Shown: positions 35,764 through 46,237, counted from the stretch's first letter. The stretch: DNA of 64,000 nt from Pseudoalteromonas luteoviolacea (GCF_001750165.1 NZ_CP015411.1:1516001-1580000), one strand, 5' to 3'. Program-made: numbers and translations. Notes: a model not told the origin generated them from the letters alone.

Positions 35764-38700
35764 ATGAAAATAATAATCCAAGTATGGCTTTTTTACCTAT
35801 TTTTCTTACCAATGGTGTCTGCTGCTTTGCAGTTGACTCCTCCTGCATTCACTCACATAACAAGTCAAAAGTTTAGTGACGTGAAAAAGGTATTATCCGG
35901 GCCATTAGGCTTTAAGTGGTTAGCAACTGACACCGGTGTGTTTCGCTTTGATGGTTTCGAATTCATACATTACTCTGTTGAGGCTGATTCGACAGAGGAT
36001 GTGATAGACATAGTGTTTGATGACTTTGGTACACTGTGGGTAGCTACGTATGGAAAAGGACTCCTTTACCTCGATAAGTACTCAAAAAGATTGATAAAAG
36101 CAGATGTTGTTAATGAAGAAACTCACAATGCACATATATTAAAGCTTTATATTGATAGTAAAGGTGCTCTGTGGGTTGGGCACTTAGATGGTATTTCTAA
36201 ATATACTATTTTTAACTCAAAAAAATTAACATCAATAGATCCTTCATTTCAAATCGCAGAAGAAGCAACAGTCTGGGATATATATGAGGATAGTCAAAAT
36301 CAATTATGGATTGCGACCTTAAAGCAAGGTGTTTTCCTGCATGAGCTGGATTCATTAAAAACGCAGCAAATTACCAAAGAGAACACGCCCAGTTTAGCAG
36401 ATAACATTGTTCGTAGTATTTTTGAATCTAAAGATGGGCTGATATGGATTGGGACAGATAATGGACTGACAGTCTATAACCCCCAACTGGATAAATATAA
36501 AAGCTATTGGTCAGAAAAAAATAATGAGCGGACTTTGTCTACAAACGCAATAAATGAAATCTATCAAGATAGCTTGGGTAGGGTTTGGGTTGGTACCTAT
36601 GGTGCTGGATTAAATTTGTATCATAAAAAATCGGATGATTTTCAGCGAGTTGATGGAAATAATAAACATGATTTCTTTGCTAAAGTAGTTAATTTTATAG
36701 GTACGGATGAACAGGGAAGCCTTTGGATTGGGTCTGATGCAGGGCTGTTTCAATCAACTGCAACGGCTTCTGTGTTCAACCATCAGGTTTGGGATACAGA
36801 AAGCCAGTCTCTTACACGTACAATGTTTCAAGACCGCAGCGATAAGCTTTGGTATGGCACAGAGCAAGGAGTGATTGTACAAGATGCTAAGTTGAATACT
36901 GCGAGACTTGTGTCAACTGAGATTTGGGATGCGCTGTCGTTTTATGAAGATGAAGAGGGACATATCTGGATAACGACATTAAAGCAAGGTTTGTACAAGA
37001 TTAATGATAAAGGTGACATTTTAGCACATTTCAATGTAAGTAACAGTGATATACCATCTAACACAATCACCAAATTAGTTGTTGATAAAAAAGATAAAAA
37101 TAAGCTTTGGTTAGGTCTACTCAGTGGGCAGAAAAAAAATAATGGACTGGTTAGTCTTGATTTAAAGACAACCGAGTTTAAGCAATATGCGCCTGAACGA
37201 TTTGTGGTAGATATTGCTAAAATCGATAATAACACGTTGATGGTTGCTAGCCGCACTTTGGAGCCTGCATTTTTCGACTTAGACACAGAGCAGTTTATTT
37301 CGACTGACTATAGCGGTGAAGTAAAACCGTTCATTGACAAGCTTTATGTTGATAGGAAAAACAGGATATGGGGAGGAACATATAATAGTGGCTTATGGCT
37401 GTTGGATAACAATACCTTAAAATGGAGTAAAGTAGAAAAAGTAAAGATTAATCATATTTTTGGGGTGACAGAAGATGCAGATGGTACGCTTTGGGTGATA
37501 GGCGGTCCGGACTTGGTTGCATACCACCCTGACAGTCAGACAGTGCTCAAATTTGATTCACTTGATGGATTAAAAACGGAAGGGTATACAGATAAAGGGG
37601 CAGTTACGGTTGAAATTGACAATCAGGAACGTATTTATCTCACTGCACATAATGGCATTTCTTATTTCAGTCCAAGCGTATTAAAAACACATATTGAATC
37701 TATTGTTCAGCCTAGACCTATATTTACTGAACTTAGAATTGCCAATCAAGTGAACCATTCTGTTCAAACTCGTGAGGATCAAAAACAGCTCCCGTTTGAA
37801 GAGTCTCAATACTTAGAGCTCACACATCGAGATTATTTGTTTTCAATCCGATTTAGCGGGCTAGATTTTAATAAACCAGAAACTCAGCAATTTGAGTATA
37901 AACTAGAAGGTCTTGATACTGATTGGTTAACAGCTAGCTCAGAGAGTCGGGTTGCAACGTACAGTACGCTACCTGAGGGCAGTTACATGTTAAGAGTCAA
38001 GCGAGCCAACTCAATGGAAGAACGTACACTCGATATAAAAGTGCTGCCACCCCCTTGGCGAACTTGGCCTGCTTACGGAATTTACCTTTGTATAGTTATT
38101 TGCCTCGTTTGGATCATCGTATTCTTAAAACAAAGAGCGCTTAAGTTAAAAGCAAACGAGTTATCTAAAGCTGTTAATTTAAAGACGTTGCAGCTCAAAG
38201 AAGCCAATGAAAAATTGGCGCAAAAGCATCATGTGATAGAGTCTTTATTAAAAGAAAAAAACAATATGTTTACGCAAATCTCTCATGAACTTAGAACGCC
38301 ATTAACTTTAATACTAAGCCCGATAGAGCAGCTATTGGGGCAGGTACAACAATCTAAGCATGTTGCAATCTTAGCGGTTGCAAAACGCAATACTTTGATC
38401 TTAAAAAACCTCGTAGATCAATTACTACAGCTTGTTAAGTTAGAATCTAAGCCACAACATACATTTTCTGTATATGATGTAGAGAAAAGCTTAAACGCCA
38501 TTATTGCATCTTATACACCTACACTTACAGATCGTGGTATGACTTTATCTTGTTCGAGTATGAACGGGGTCTATTTACGTTTGGTGTCTGACAGTTTAGA
38601 AATCTGTGTAAGTAATTTACTCTCTAATGCAGTTAAGTTTTCCTCAGAGGGAAGTGAGGTTCGAGTGAGCTTTCAAAAAAGTGAAGCGTTTTTTGTACTC

Positions 38701-39819
38701 ACAATTTCAGATGATGGAATGGGGATAGATGCGCGTGATCAAGCGGTTATATTTGACAAGTTTCATCGTTTACCACCGCCTGAAAATGCAGAGCTAGTTA
38801 GTGGCTCCGGTATTGGTTTATCGATAGTGCAAGAACTCATGCTCGCAAACCAAGGGCGGGTTAAAGTGCAAAGCACACTAGGTAAAGGAAGTCAGTTTTC
38901 ACTGTTGTTCCCTGTCGAATGTGAAGTAGCCAGCGAATGCTTTAGTGAAGCACATAAACCAAGCGTGCCAGCGCAAGTAAATACTCCTTTACTGACACCT
39001 GACATGTTCAATGAGTTTCACACAGTGCCTTATTCATACCAAGAAGGAAAATTGAGTGTATTAATTGTTGAAGACAACACAGAGTTAAGAGGGTTTTTAC
39101 AACAGCTCTTAGAGCCATCATATAATTGCTTGACTGCGAGTGATGGACTTGAAGGCATTGAAAAATCGACAGATTCGATCCCTGACCTGATCATTACTGA
39201 CATTATGATGCCTAAGTTAAACGGATATGAATTGACTCAAACGTTGAGGAGGAACCAACTTACTTGTCATATCCCGATCATAATGTTGACTGCGAAGAGT
39301 GACAGTGAAAGCAGGCTTGAGGGATGGAAATATCAAGCTGACGAGTATATTGGTAAGCCGTTTGATAATCATGAACTGATACTGAGGGTGGAGAACTTAA
39401 TCTCTATCCGAAAAATGCTGCGTCAAAGTTTAGGTAGAGACCTGGGTGTAGCCAGACCTGTGCTGGGTGCTGAAAATGATATGATGAAGCTTGACCACGA
39501 ATTTATTTTGAGGTTTGAGAAAATCATTGAGGAGCATTATCAAGATGAGGCATTTAGCCGGACTATAGCTGCTTCTGAGATGCATATCAGTGAACGGCAA
39601 CTAAACAGAAAATTAGCGCATCTTTTGGATCATAATTTCTCAGAATATTTAAGAAAATATCGCTTAAGACAATCGTTGGGCTTTATTAACTCTGGGTTAC
39701 AGATAGCGCAGATTGCTGAAGAGGTTGGGTTTTCTTCTCCAAGTTACTTTAGTCATTGTTTTAAAGCAGAATTTGGAAAGACCATATCTCAGTATAGGAA
39801 AAGTCCAAAACAAGAGTGA
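35764..39819 (+). CDS. Hybrid two-component regulator (propeller-HK-REC-AraC)
   Basis: 1351 residues from ATG 35764, chosen because it opens a signal peptide (MKIIIQVWLFYLFFLPMVSA). Periplasmic part: two-component-regulator propeller repeats (LWVATYGKGL, LWIATLKQGV, IWIGTDNGL, VWVGTYGAGL and others) to about 650, then a Y_Y_Y domain. One membrane helix at about 769-790, then HisKA with ISHELRTP (His841), HATPase, a receiver with DIMMPKLNG (Asp1146), and a C-terminal AraC helix-turn-helix. This is the HTCS architecture, sensing and DNA binding in one chain, best known for glycan utilisation in Bacteroidetes and also present in marine gammaproteobacteria. Ligand unknown. Confidence 0.92.
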   Translation: MKIIIQVWLFYLFFLPMVSAALQLTPPAFTHITSQKFSDVKKVLSGPLGFKWLATDTGVFRFDGFEFIHYSVEADSTEDVIDIVFDDFGTLWVATYGKGLLYLDKYSKRLIKADVVNEETHNAHILKLYIDSKGALWVGHLDGISKYTIFNSKKLTSIDPSFQIAEEATVWDIYEDSQNQLWIATLKQGVFLHELDSLKTQQITKENTPSLADNIVRSIFESKDGLIWIGTDNGLTVYNPQLDKYKSYWSEKNNERTLSTNAINEIYQDSLGRVWVGTYGAGLNLYHKKSDDFQRVDGNNKHDFFAKVVNFIGTDEQGSLWIGSDAGLFQSTATASVFNHQVWDTESQSLTRTMFQDRSDKLWYGTEQGVIVQDAKLNTARLVSTEIWDALSFYEDEEGHIWITTLKQGLYKINDKGDILAHFNVSNSDIPSNTITKLVVDKKDKNKLWLGLLSGQKKNNGLVSLDLKTTEFKQYAPERFVVDIAKIDNNTLMVASRTLEPAFFDLDTEQFISTDYSGEVKPFIDKLYVDRKNRIWGGTYNSGLWLLDNNTLKWSKVEKVKINHIFGVTEDADGTLWVIGGPDLVAYHPDSQTVLKFDSLDGLKTEGYTDKGAVTVEIDNQERIYLTAHNGISYFSPSVLKTHIESIVQPRPIFTELRIANQVNHSVQTREDQKQLPFEESQYLELTHRDYLFSIRFSGLDFNKPETQQFEYKLEGLDTDWLTASSESRVATYSTLPEGSYMLRVKRANSMEERTLDIKVLPPPWRTWPAYGIYLCIVICLVWIIVFLKQRALKLKANELSKAVNLKTLQLKEANEKLAQKHHVIESLLKEKNNMFTQISHELRTPLTLILSPIEQLLGQVQQSKHVAILAVAKRNTLILKNLVDQLLQLVKLESKPQHTFSVYDVEKSLNAIIASYTPTLTDRGMTLSCSSMNGVYLRLVSDSLEICVSNLLSNAVKFSSEGSEVRVSFQKSEAFFVLTISDDGMGIDARDQAVIFDKFHRLPPPENAELVSGSGIGLSIVQELMLANQGRVKVQSTLGKGSQFSLLFPVECEVASECFSEAHKPSVPAQVNTPLLTPDMFNEFHTVPYSYQEGKLSVLIVEDNTELRGFLQQLLEPSYNCLTASDGLEGIEKSTDSIPDLIITDIMMPKLNGYELTQTLRRNQLTCHIPIIMLTAKSDSESRLEGWKYQADEYIGKPFDNHELILRVENLISIRKMLRQSLGRDLGVARPVLGAENDMMKLDHEFILRFEKIIEEHYQDEAFSRTIAASEMHISERQLNRKLAHLLDHNFSEYLRKYRLRQSLGFINSGLQIAQIAEEVGFSSPSYFSHCFKAEFGKTISQYRKSPKQE

Positions 39820-40711
39820 TCTAACTAAAGACAATGAGTTAACCTAGTTGTAGGCAAACTAATCTACTTTGAATCCCCCTTTTCAGTGGTTTGTATACGA
39901 GTTGGTCAACTCATTTCGAACCGCTGATAAACGTTACAAAAGCTGCATACACCTTATATAGTGTAATGGTCATGTAAAGTTTTGATGGTCAATGCTATTT
40001 TGCTGATGAGTAAACTTCTAAAGCCATAGAGGATTAGTGAAAGTCTGTCCTATGAAATAAAAATAAATTAATTTAAATCATATCAGGCCACCGACAAACC
40101 ACTTTGTATTTATCTAATATTAAGCAGTTTTAAATTGCTATATCTTTAGTTTGGCCTTGGCACGAGTCTGGGCCGCCAGCTTTCCATCAATCAGATACTC
40201 TTTCAAAGGCGCAAGCTAATTCATTAAGACTGGGTAATGACGAAGAATACCGCTATTCGAAGCACTTGATCCTATCATTTTTTGTGTTTCGTAAGTGTCA
40301 ACTTAGACCCAAATACAGGGATTTGTTTAAAGTTCGAGCTGGTGGAATTTTATTCTAGTGATCGCAGTGTGTATTTTAAAAAGCTTGTTTTAACTCGTAT
40401 GAATTGGTGAGTAAATATCGTGGAAAAATCGGGTTTTGAGTTTTTAGCCGAAGGGAGGGCGTTTGCGCTTAAAATATAATGTAACATATTGATATTTATA
40501 ATACTTACCAGATAAATAAGCAATCTTTCAGTTTAGGCATCATTTGTGCAGTTCTAATCATTGTGAAATTCAGATCACGAACCTTCATGAGAGTGAAAAG
40601 CGAAATTTGGCAATAATAGAATTTTAATCTTTGATTTAACTCTATGAATATAAGTGATAAATTTTTTTTGAACGTGCTGCGAGCACGACTAAGACTTGGA
40701 GTGATACCTAT
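39820..40711. other. Long intergenic region with a possible decayed coding fragment
   Basis: 892 bases without an intact gene. On the minus strand, 40138-40272 reads as a protein-like frame broken by one stop: ILRHYPVLMN, stop, then LAPLKEYLIDGKLAAQTRAK to a TAG at 40138. This could be the tail of a degraded gene; I do not recognise it. The rest is AT-rich and featureless to me. Confidence 0.35.
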
Positions 40712-41911
40712 ATGAAATTATCTCTTTTTGCAATGTCTACGCTTTTTGCTTCGCAAATTGCAAATGCCGAAAATTTAGTCACAAACGGATCTTTTGAAGA
40801 AGATGCCGTAAATTCAAAGTGGACACTACTTGATTCTGTGACAGGGTGGCAAAGCGAAGGTGCACGGTTTGAAATTCAAACATCGCGCCTTGGTATTATT
40901 ACTGCCGCAGATGGCAACCAATATATTGAGCTAGATTCGACGGCTAATCACAGTGTGTTTCAAACTTTGGCAACCGAGGTTGGAAAAACATACGAAGTAT
41001 CGTTCTACTATTCACCACGTGTTACAGGGAACAATCGGACAAACAAAGTTGATGTAAAGTGGAATGGCACAACGGTGTTAAATTTAAACGCAACACGAAG
41101 AGGTTGGCAATCTTTTACATTGTCTGTTGAGGCGGTCTCCAGCAGTTCGGAAATCCGTTTTACAGGATCTGGCACGAACGATAGCTTAGGGGGCTTTATT
41201 GACAATGTAGCCGTAACAGAAAAAAGAGCTTGCCACACGGGCATTTTTGGCATTAATAATTATGGCTCAGCTCAAACGGGTTATGTCTATAAGTTTGATT
41301 TACAGACAAACACGTTTAGTGTCGTGGCCGGCGCTCAAAATACGGCATCAAACATTGCTAGTCACAATGGTAAGCTTTATTTCATGGAGCAGCTGGATAA
41401 AGGCACTAAAGCTTCAAAACTTTGGTCACTGGATTTAGAAACGGGTGTGCAAGTTGCTGAGGCAGATGCTAAATCTTGGCCAATTTATCGTTCTGCAGTC
41501 ACAGCAAGTGGCCAATCTTTGCGCGCCACCAGTAAAACTTATATGTATGACTACAACTTGCAAACTGGCGAAAAAACTGTGTTAGGTAAAATGCGTTACT
41601 CAGGTGATTCTTTCTCTCACGGTGACATCGCGTATTCTGCTGATAACAACACATTATATGTGTTAACTGGTAAGTCTTTATATTCAATAGATGAGAGTTC
41701 AATGGAGTTAACCTTGATTGGGCATCACGGCATCAATTGGGCGTCTGGTTTAGCAATTTCTGACAGTGGCACATTGTACGTTTCAGGAAGGGTTTCAGGT
41801 GAAAACGCGAAAATTTACACAGTTAACGCTCAAACCGCGGTTTCGACATATGTTATGGACGCGCCAGAGCATATTAATGATTTAACTTTTGTCGATAATT
41901 ACTGTAATTAA
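40712..41911 (+). CDS. Secreted protein, DUF642-like domain plus propeller-like half
   Basis: 399 residues with a signal peptide (LFASQIANA-E). Residues 20-170 look like a DUF642/galactose-binding-like jelly roll: NLVTNGSFEED, GWQSEGARFEIQ, DGNQYIELDS, GKTYEVSFYYSPR and GGFIDNVAVTE. From about 175 a second half has strands repeating around 'GKLYFMEQ', 'NTLYVLTGKSLYSID' and 'GTLYVSGRV', suggesting a small beta-propeller. GGAG lies about 13 bases before ATG. Similar propeller text occurs in the N-terminal half of the LruC protein at 44171. Extracellular, function unknown. Confidence 0.7.
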   Translation: MKLSLFAMSTLFASQIANAENLVTNGSFEEDAVNSKWTLLDSVTGWQSEGARFEIQTSRLGIITAADGNQYIELDSTANHSVFQTLATEVGKTYEVSFYYSPRVTGNNRTNKVDVKWNGTTVLNLNATRRGWQSFTLSVEAVSSSSEIRFTGSGTNDSLGGFIDNVAVTEKRACHTGIFGINNYGSAQTGYVYKFDLQTNTFSVVAGAQNTASNIASHNGKLYFMEQLDKGTKASKLWSLDLETGVQVAEADAKSWPIYRSAVTASGQSLRATSKTYMYDYNLQTGEKTVLGKMRYSGDSFSHGDIAYSADNNTLYVLTGKSLYSIDESSMELTLIGHHGINWASGLAISDSGTLYVSGRVSGENAKIYTVNAQTAVSTYVMDAPEHINDLTFVDNYCN

Positions 41912-42280
41912 GTTTTGTTTATATAAATAGCCAGGGAAGGCTATTAAAGCTTGCTGTTATGAGCCAACGTAAAGCCCTTTTTGAGTGTATTTTGTAAAGA
42001 CATTAATTTGACTACACCTAACCTAACTGATCCAGACCGTGCATTATGTTTTGGATGCCAAAAATAATTTTGTTCACACCACTGATAAATGTAAATTATG
42101 AGGTACTGTACGATTACATTGAACTGCCTAATAGTAAAGTCAGTACAAGAAAGTTGAAGTCAACACTGACCAAGTGATAGAGAGCGACTGTAAATACATG
42201 TTTCGTTATTAAGCCTTGTCGTTCTAAATGGGCAAGGCTGGTCGCTAAAGGTTTTAAATTACTTAATTTTAGATAAAGTA

Positions 42281-42314
42281 AAAAGCGCATTGAGCATTTT
42301 ACTAGTGCGCTTTT
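42281..42314. terminator. Bidirectional hairpin between convergent genes
   Basis: AAAAGCGCA (42281-42289) / TGCGCTTTT (42306-42314), nine pairs and a 16-base loop, T-rich in both directions. It lies 67 bases past the minus-strand stop at 42382 and 370 bases past the plus-strand gene. Confidence 0.55.
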
Positions 42315-42381
42315 AGAAAGGCATACATTTAACGTCGCTAGCAAATAGAAAGCGAGTACTTTCGAAAAGCGCACAAATGCA

Positions 42382-43278
42382 TTAGTAACAATCTATTTCG
42401 ATAGAGTTCCAAGGGTTTGGGCTGCCATCTACATATTTATTGCAGATACCTTTTGCAAATAAGTTCTCTAAGTGAAACCCAAAGCTGGTAAAATCAACAA
42501 GGTTGCCGAAGAAAGGGAATTTACCGTAAAAATGTAACTCCATTAGCATATGAGCTAGGTTGTAATTTGTTTGCTCTGCAATAAATTTTTGGTCGATTTC
42601 TTGTAAATTGATGATTTGAAAATCTGGGAATCCTGGCACGACAACATGTAAGTATTCTTCGTCGTATTTACCATCAAAAAACTTTACCATTTGCATCATT
42701 TCAGAAGCCGATAGCTGCGTCATGGCCAGTTTATAATCGGTCACAACTAAGACTTCTTGTGTGAGATTACGGTTGACGATAATTTTTCCGGGTAATATAT
42801 CATGAAGAGCACGCATGACAGCTTGTTCGTCATCATTGACGTTTTGAGCCAGTGCATAATCTGGAAACCTGGAGTTTGTAAAACGTTCATAGGACTCTTT
42901 TACCATCCCGATAAAGAATGTAACAGTCTGTTGTCGAGCGATTATATGTGCTTGTTCTTCAGTTACTTTTCTTGACATTAGTAGTGTGGCTTTTTTACCA
43001 GAATAGTAACTAACTAGGCTTTGAGTTACAGAATAGACGGCAGTGTTTGACGCGTTTTTAGGATTGCCTCCTTGATGGATTTTTGTGCCATCCGCATAGT
43101 CAAATATTGTACTTAAATCAAAGCGTCCGTTTTCTTCATTTTCACGCGTACGTGAATTCCACTGAAAAAGGTCATGCGATGCTAGACCCATTACGCCAAT
43201 ATCTGCCACTCGTATAGGTTGCTTTGCAAATGCAGGCACAGTGAATAGCAAGAGTAATAACACATAGATTAATTTCAT
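42382..43278 (-). CDS. Secreted protein, unknown
   Basis: 298 residues with a signal peptide (MKLIYVLLLLLFTVPAFA-K). AAGGA is upstream of the ATG. The mature part is mixed alpha/beta with no obvious catalytic motif; a C-terminal segment FAKGICNKYVDGSPNPWNSIEIDCY carries the two cysteines of the mature protein and may form a disulfide. I do not recognise the family. Monocistronic, convergent with the DUF642-like gene. Confidence 0.65.
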   Translation of the reverse strand: MKLIYVLLLLLFTVPAFAKQPIRVADIGVMGLASHDLFQWNSRTRENEENGRFDLSTIFDYADGTKIHQGGNPKNASNTAVYSVTQSLVSYYSGKKATLLMSRKVTEEQAHIIARQQTVTFFIGMVKESYERFTNSRFPDYALAQNVNDDEQAVMRALHDILPGKIIVNRNLTQEVLVVTDYKLAMTQLSASEMMQMVKFFDGKYDEEYLHVVVPGFPDFQIINLQEIDQKFIAEQTNYNLAHMLMELHFYGKFPFFGNLVDFTSFGFHLENLFAKGICNKYVDGSPNPWNSIEIDCY

Positions 43279-43591
43279 TTTAGTAATTATCCTTTTTGGA
43301 AATGAGAATCGTTATTATATTGCGGTTGGTGCTGAATGTAATGTATTTTTGTGAATTTAATGTGAAATGTGTGTTTTTGTTGTTTCAGTGGTCGAGTGTC
43401 GGAACGAATATTAAAAATACTTGTTGAAAATAAAAGTAGGGCCTAATGAGAATTGAATCAGTAAATTAGAGCTGATGATATTTAGCGCTTTTTCATTCAA
43501 ACATTTACTTTTTAGAGTTAGAGAATTAGATGATGTCGATTTAATATCAAATTTCTAGACGTTGTTGGGATTCAAAGCACATTGTGAGAAT

Positions 43592-43620
43592 AAAAAAAGG
43601 AGCATGTTTATCATGCTCCC
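43592..43620 (-). terminator. Rho-independent terminator of the LruC operon
   Basis: GGAGCATG (43599-43606) / CATGCTCC (43612-43619), five-base loop; on the minus strand it is followed by a run of seven T. It lies just past the stop of the lipoprotein gene ending at 43631. Confidence 0.9.
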
Positions 43621-43630
43621 GTAGTCTTTA

Positions 43631-44161
43631 TTAGTTGATGTTCCAGACTTGCTGCTCTTGGCTTGCATCTAACTCCCAGTTGTATACCAGAGGCTCTTTT
43701 GTTGTGCTGTAGAACCAAATTTCTGCTTTAAGTTTCTGATCTGCGTGAGGTAACTGTATTTGTGTTGTAAACCCGTTACTGTCAAGCGGTGCTCTCAAAA
43801 AACAGTTACTTGTGTTGGTAATGCTCTCACCTTGCTTGCAAATGTTGACGAACGCTCGCTCACTAACCAGATTTTGACCAAATGACACCTCTACAGCGAC
43901 ATTACTTCTAAAATCAAAAGTGACATCTACATCCATACTTTCCATTCCTTCCCCTTGTGGTTGAGCCGCTGCTGTGTCGTCTGTATCAGTATTATCTTGT
44001 TGCGCCGTGGCAGGCGTGCTCGTGCTCGTTGCCGCTGGAGCTGCCGCTGGGCTGTTGCTCGAAGTGGTTGGGGTTGGGTTGCTTTGCCCTTCAGAGCCAC
44101 CAGAACCGCCGCCACATGCTGTAAGTACTAATGTCATTAGAGTGATAATTAACTTGTTCAT
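43631..44161 (-). CDS. Lipoprotein downstream of the LruC gene
   Basis: 176 residues. Lipobox LTAC with Cys16, then GGGSGG and a Thr/Pro/Ala/Ser-rich spacer of about 55 residues reaching away from the membrane. The C-terminal domain (about 75-176, VDVTFDFRSNVAVEVSFGQN to LDASQEQQVWNIN) is a single beta-rich unit with Cys residues in VNICKQG and SNCFLRA. Starts nine bases after the LruC gene, so the two are co-transcribed and probably partners at the outer membrane. No known family recognised. Confidence 0.75.
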   Translation of the reverse strand: MNKLIITLMTLVLTACGGGSGGSEGQSNPTPTTSSNSPAAAPAATSTSTPATAQQDNTDTDDTAAAQPQGEGMESMDVDVTFDFRSNVAVEVSFGQNLVSERAFVNICKQGESITNTSNCFLRAPLDSNGFTTQIQLPHADQKLKAEIWFYSTTKEPLVYNWELDASQEQQVWNIN

Positions 44162-44170
44162 GGTCTGCTC

Positions 44171-46237
44171 CTAGTTCTGTGATGCGCTGCTGATGGTGTA
44201 TTGGTAATTTGCGACAGGATTCTCAAACCAAGTCACGTTGTTCTGGCCTGCTGATGATGCGAACTCTGCAAACTGAGGGTATGCAATTGACATTTCAACA
44301 CGCTCTTTTGGATGCTGCCAATCTGTATCAATAATCAATGCCCATGGTAAACCTGTGCCAGTTTGGAAGTACCCATTTGTTGATGATGTATCATCACCTT
44401 GGTCAAGATAGCTACTGTCAAATGCTTCTGTTGGCGCTTGGTTTTTCAGGTGTACTTCCCAACCGCGACCATTATTGCTGTCAACATATGGTCCGTGGTA
44501 ATGACCATTTACTGCAAAAATGAATGGGTCTAACTTGTTTAGTGTCGCTACGTTGGCGTTGTAGGTGGTCGACAATGGCAGAGTTAGTTCAAATGGAATA
44601 GGCGCACGCTGAATATCACTGCAGCCTTCTTCTGTTCGGAAGAATTTACAGCCTTCCTGTGTAGGTACCATGTCTCTTGTGTCTGCGAAGATAACGGCGA
44701 TGGCTTCATTTCTATTTGCTTCAAGCGGACTAGTCTGAGACTCTACGCCATCAACGATTAGCTTAATTTGTGACTCATTGACATGATTTCGAGCTATATC
44801 TTTAAAACGAAGTGCAAATGCATTGTGGTATCCTGCACCAACAGCAACCAATGCACCTTCCACTTTGTATCGTACGATTTGGTTACCAATTTGGCCAGTT
44901 GTTGCTCTATATCTTACAACCACATCATTGAAATCATAATCGCCTTTTTGCGGCCATAAGTCTTCAAATGCGGCGGTTTGCCAAGCTGTAGACGACTCAA
45001 TTAGGCTGCTTGCAACCACAGAGACAGCAACATCTTCTACCTCGCCAGTATCCACTCCACCTGTTGGTGCGATATCTTGATTGTTTGATACTCTAAAGCG
45101 TGCCCATGTATTTCCTTCTACTGCATCGACTGGTACGGGGATTAATACGCGGTTTTCACCTGCCACACCTGAATATTCGCTAATGATGCGCTCGGATGAT
45201 TGGAATTCACCATCTTGATTCCAGTCTATCCATGCATTAACGTAACCGTTTGTTGAGAGCGTAAATGAGATGAGGGCATCATATCCTGTTTCAATACTTG
45301 TAACGAAGCTAACACCATCGTCATCATCTTGCGCTTTTGGCAAATGCTCTGCGCTAACGCCATCACCGAAGTAAAGGTCTCCGGCTACGTGACGGGCACC
45401 ATTTTCAGCTAAAGATGTACCGTAGCTCTCTGGTGCATCGCCATAGTCCATGGTAGGGTCTTCACTTTCATCAATGATTGGGGCGGTTGCACAGCGCGCG
45501 CCGTCATTGGAACCTGAACTAGGACCGTATGCGAACAGCTGTGTATCAGCAGGATCATTAATATTTACTTGATAGATATGGCCGTCTTGGTTACGGCTGA
45601 TATAAAAATTATTGTCGATATCAAAATAGACTGCGCCAAACGTACCGGTCTGGCCAACATTGCCTAGTACTGCGCTCTCACCGGTTGTTGCATTGATACG
45701 GTGCAAATTACCATTGCTATCCACACTGTACGCCATACCAGCTTCGCCGTTGGGGGCGAACGCCATATCGAATATATTTAAATTGAGGTCACCACCATTG
45801 ATGACACGCGTTGCCTGTAAATAGTCGTTGCTCGCTTCATCAAGCGACACGCGGTACAAACCGTATGAACTGCCTTTTCTGTAAACATAATAAGCGTTTT
45901 CGTGGATAGCAACGTCGCCTACGTAAAAATTAGTGTCAGGGAAACCAATGGTGTTTAAAGGTTCTAACGTATAGTCTTTGCCTACACGGCCAATGTCTTT
46001 GCGGCTGTAATCCCAACCATATAGGTATCGATCGTGGAGACTAAATCCAAATCCATTAAGCTTGTTGTTGGTGCCAACGCTTGGTGCGAACTCTGTATAT
46101 GCACCAGATACTAAATTTACGCCAAAGATGGATGCTGTATTTCCTTGCACTAAAAATGCCTTAGAAGGGCAAGTATCGAAAGGTGCTGCGTTCACGCCTG
46201 CAGACAATAGGCACAAGCTCAATAGTTTGTATTTCAT
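44171..46237 (-). CDS. LruC-domain secreted protein
   Basis: 688 residues from ATG 46237; TTGGAG six bases upstream, while the frame's earlier TTG at 46249 is part of that ribosome site. Signal peptide (LLSLCLLSAGVNA-A). Residues 20-255 look like a propeller (FLVQGNTASIFGVNLVSG, FGAVYFDIDNNFYISRN). A GEVED-type segment follows: DYGDAPESYGT, DDDDGVSF, WIDWNQDGEFQ and GEVEDVAV. The last ~260 residues are the LruC domain, with the calcium-like motif WPQKGDYDFNDVVVRYR. LruC proteins are surface or secreted in several marine bacteria and in Leptospira; role unclear. Confidence 0.85.
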   Translation of the reverse strand: MKYKLLSLCLLSAGVNAAPFDTCPSKAFLVQGNTASIFGVNLVSGAYTEFAPSVGTNNKLNGFGFSLHDRYLYGWDYSRKDIGRVGKDYTLEPLNTIGFPDTNFYVGDVAIHENAYYVYRKGSSYGLYRVSLDEASNDYLQATRVINGGDLNLNIFDMAFAPNGEAGMAYSVDSNGNLHRINATTGESAVLGNVGQTGTFGAVYFDIDNNFYISRNQDGHIYQVNINDPADTQLFAYGPSSGSNDGARCATAPIIDESEDPTMDYGDAPESYGTSLAENGARHVAGDLYFGDGVSAEHLPKAQDDDDGVSFVTSIETGYDALISFTLSTNGYVNAWIDWNQDGEFQSSERIISEYSGVAGENRVLIPVPVDAVEGNTWARFRVSNNQDIAPTGGVDTGEVEDVAVSVVASSLIESSTAWQTAAFEDLWPQKGDYDFNDVVVRYRATTGQIGNQIVRYKVEGALVAVGAGYHNAFALRFKDIARNHVNESQIKLIVDGVESQTSPLEANRNEAIAVIFADTRDMVPTQEGCKFFRTEEGCSDIQRAPIPFELTLPLSTTYNANVATLNKLDPFIFAVNGHYHGPYVDSNNGRGWEVHLKNQAPTEAFDSSYLDQGDDTSSTNGYFQTGTGLPWALIIDTDWQHPKERVEMSIAYPQFAEFASSAGQNNVTWFENPVANYQYTISSASQN

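Noticed and set aside
42114..42374. 86-residue minus-strand hydrophobic ORF
   Set aside because: It covers the terminator hairpin at 42281-42314, has no ribosome site and looks like chance reading of AT-rich DNA.
43974..44174. Plus-strand Val/Ala/Leu-rich ORF opposite the lipoprotein
   Set aside because: Antisense shadow of the Thr/Ala/Pro-rich linker.
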